Assembly (NCBI RefSeq): GCF_040049255.1
Contig: NZ_JBDZDR010000003.1
Coordinates: 248,001-312,000 of the forward strand
Direction of reading: 5' to 3'
Length of the DNA stretch: 64,000 bases
Source of the DNA: Pseudaminobacter sp040049255
Lineage (GTDB): Bacteria > Pseudomonadota > Alphaproteobacteria > Rhizobiales > Rhizobiaceae
Shown here: one piece after another, positions 62,278 to 64,000 of the stretch
Numbering within the stretch: the stretch's first letter is position 1
Layout: every line of letters begins with the position of its first letter
The notes under the pieces: model-generated
The model's database searches: none
The model's input: the letters and a program-made list of their open reading frames with translations, nothing else
What the model was told of the DNA's origin: nothing
Translations under genes and position numbers: made by a program

Positions 62278-64000
62278 ATGGCTGAGAATTATCAGGCAAG
62301 TGCAGGAAATGTGGTGGCCGGCGTCGATGTCGGCGGCACCTTCACCGACCTGATCATGATCGACGTAGCCGCGGGCAGGGTGCGCATCGCCAAGACCCCC
62401 ACCACCGCGGAAAACCAGGCCTTCGGCGTGGTCGCCGCCCTTGCCGAGACCGGCTTTCCGGTCGCCGACATCGATCTCATCGTGCACGGCACCACCACCA
62501 CCACCAACGCGGTGCTGGAGCGCCGGCTGGCCAAGACCGGCATGATCACCACGCGCGGCTTTCGCGATGTCATCGAGCTCGGCCGCCGCACGCGGCCGCA
62601 GGCCTATGGCATGACCGGGGTGTTCGTGCCGGTCATTTCGCGCGACCTCAGGCTGGAGGTGTCCGAGCGCATGGAAGCCTCGGGCGCGGTGCGCGTGCCG
62701 CTCGACGAAGCGGAGATGCGCGCAGCGGTGCGCCAGCTTCTGGAAGCCGGCTGCGAGTCGCTGGTCATTCATTTCCTGCATTCCTACGCCAACCCCGCGC
62801 ACGAATTACGCGCCGTCGAGATCGCGCGAAAACTTTGGCCGAATGACTACATCACCGCCGGCCACACGCTCCTGTCGGAAGCGCGCGAATTCGAACGCGG
62901 GGTCACGGCTGCCGTCAACGCCTCGGTGCAGCCGATCCTCGAGCGCTATGTCGAGCGGCTGCGACGCGAGCTCGGCGAGCGCGGCTACGCCCGCGACTTC
63001 CTCATCATGAACGGCAATGGCGGCATGATCTCGGCCCGCAATGTCACACGTGAATCGGCCAAGACGGTCATGTCCGGCCCGGCGTCGGGCGTCATCGCCG
63101 CCGCCTATACGGGCAGGCGCGCCGGCTACGAAAACCTCGTCACCTACGACATGGGCGGCACCTCAACCGACGTCGCGCTGATCCGCAATGCGGAGCCTGC
63201 GGTCTCCAACGAGATCGAGATCGAATACGCCATGCCCATCCATGTGCCGATGGTGGCCGTGCACACTGTGGGCGCGGGCGGCGGCTCGATTGCGCGCGTC
63301 GACGCCTCCGGCCTTATCCAGGTTGGCCCTGCAAGCGCGGGCGCCGACCCCGGCCCGATCTGCTACGGCCGCGGCGGCACCGAGCCCACGCTCACCGACG
63401 CCAACCTGGTGCTCGGCCGCCTCGACCCCAAGCGACTGCTTTCGGTCGACCACCCGGTCACGCCCGAGCATGTGCAAAAGATCTTTGCGGAAAAAATCGG
63501 CCGCGCCACCGGGCTCGACGGCGTGGCGGCCGCCGGTGCGGTCTTAAAGCTCGGCAACCTCAAGATGGCCGGCGCGATCCGCATGGTCTCCATCGCGCGC
63601 GGCCACGACCCGCGCGACTTCGCGCTGTTCGCCTTCGGCGGCGCGGGGCCGCTGCATGCCTCGGCGCTGGCGCGAGAACTCGGCCTGCCGAAGGTGGTGG
63701 TGCCGGCGCGGCCCGGCATCACCAATGCGCTGGGCTGCGTCGTCGCCGACCTGCGCCACGACTTCGTCAACACGGTCAACCAGCCGGTGGCGAGCCTCGA
63801 CGAGCGGCTCATCGCGGAAATCCTTGCCGTGCAGCGCGCCGAGGGCGAGGCGCTGATCGCGGGGGAGGCGGTCAGGCCGCAATCGATCCGTGTCACCCAT
63901 TCGGCCGACATGCAGTTCGTCGGGCAGACGCATATACTCAACGTGCCGCTGCCCTCCGGCGCGGTCACGCGGGCCGAACTGCAGGCTTTGTTCGAAAAGG
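62278..64000 (+). CDS. Hydantoinase/oxoprolinase A-type protein, 5' part (runs off the window)
   Basis: The visible 574 codons form the N-terminal part of a HyuA-type ATP-dependent hydantoinase or 5-oxoprolinase subunit: VAGVDVGGTFTDLIMID, HGTTTTTNAVLE, SEAREFERGVTAAVNA, YDMGGTSTDVALI, VGAGGGSIARVD, GPASAGADPGPICYGRGG. Members hydrolyse hydantoins, oxoproline or, in acetone and N-methylhydantoin systems, related amides. A B subunit is expected beyond the window edge. ATG 62278 begins the conserved start. It reads through 64000 without a stop. Confidence 0.92.
   Translation, partial: MAENYQASAGNVVAGVDVGGTFTDLIMIDVAAGRVRIAKTPTTAENQAFGVVAALAETGFPVADIDLIVHGTTTTTNAVLERRLAKTGMITTRGFRDVIELGRRTRPQAYGMTGVFVPVISRDLRLEVSERMEASGAVRVPLDEAEMRAAVRQLLEAGCESLVIHFLHSYANPAHELRAVEIARKLWPNDYITAGHTLLSEAREFERGVTAAVNASVQPILERYVERLRRELGERGYARDFLIMNGNGGMISARNVTRESAKTVMSGPASGVIAAAYTGRRAGYENLVTYDMGGTSTDVALIRNAEPAVSNEIEIEYAMPIHVPMVAVHTVGAGGGSIARVDASGLIQVGPASAGADPGPICYGRGGTEPTLTDANLVLGRLDPKRLLSVDHPVTPEHVQKIFAEKIGRATGLDGVAAAGAVLKLGNLKMAGAIRMVSIARGHDPRDFALFAFGGAGPLHASALARELGLPKVVVPARPGITNALGCVVADLRHDFVNTVNQPVASLDERLIAEILAVQRAEGEALIAGEAVRPQSIRVTHSADMQFVGQTHILNVPLPSGAVTRAELQALFEK

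Overview
The window is about 64 kb of high-GC, densely coded chromosomal DNA from an alphaproteobacterium of the order Rhizobiales. A Mesorhizobium/Phyllobacteriaceae-type organism is most likely. The evidence is the hrpB-actS-actR-mmcB block, the mutS...glnD-murJ-trpS-usp-nifU order, a malic enzyme with a phosphotransacetylase-like tail, an Irr-type iron control box, and several families of Rhizobiales-style palindromic repeats. No rRNA, tRNA, CRISPR array, IS element or prophage was recognised. Genus-level assignment is inference.

Layout. (1) 1-4.6 kb, iron: imelysin, bfd, bfr, then a damaged segment in which a di-haem oxidoreductase (DUF1111) gene and a second imelysin gene are joined out of frame by an apparent deletion, then a Tat-exported DUF1513 protein. 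(2) 4.6-7.1 kb, minus strand: phosphonate genes DUF1045-phnM-phnN. (3) 7.2-11.2 kb: YnjBCD-like ABC importer. (4) 11.2-16.6 kb: helicase hrpB with a palindromic repeat inserted in frame, the redox two-component pair actS/actR, and mmcB on the other strand. (5) 16.7-18.1 kb: membrane-anchored coiled-coil protein and an L,D-transpeptidase lipoprotein. (6) 18.3-31.5 kb: nifU-like gene, usp, trpS, murJ, glnD and mutS on the minus strand, interrupted by a plus-strand vapBC pair and by an Hsp70/Rsm22 pair. (7) 31.7-33.9 kb: malic enzyme. (8) 33.9-36.5 kb: AT-richer islet with a MltR-like and a GIY-YIG protein, followed by about 1.1 kb of mosaic repeats. (9) 36.5-41.0 kb: PfkB kinase, CysZ-like protein, proline racemase-family dehydratase, DJ-1/PfpI protein and PEP mutase-family protein. 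(10) 41.0-44.1 kb: a long leader region, a small ORF, an APC permease and a universal stress protein. (11) 44.2-46.8 kb: dut, a DUF2283 protein and prfC. (12) 46.8-51.3 kb, minus strand: sugar operon gnd, isomerase, Gfo/Idh/MocA and aldo-keto reductase. (13) 51.4-53.4 kb: Fur-family regulator and a polytopic membrane protein. (14) 53.6-58.3 kb: complete Liv-type ABC importer. (15) 58.4-61.2 kb: OmpA-like protein, small secreted protein, LuxR-type regulator. (16) 61.2-64 kb: fpr, and divergently a hydantoinase A gene that runs off the window.

Most of the window is conserved housekeeping and transport. The features most worth attention are the out-of-frame deletion scar in the iron locus, the repeat inside hrpB, the modular repeats, the Irr box before the nifU-like gene, the MltR/GIY-YIG islet, the coupled small ORF and 12-bp dyad before the APC permease, and a perfect 18-bp palindrome between fpr and hyuA. 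No clearly new multi-gene system could be demonstrated from sequence alone.
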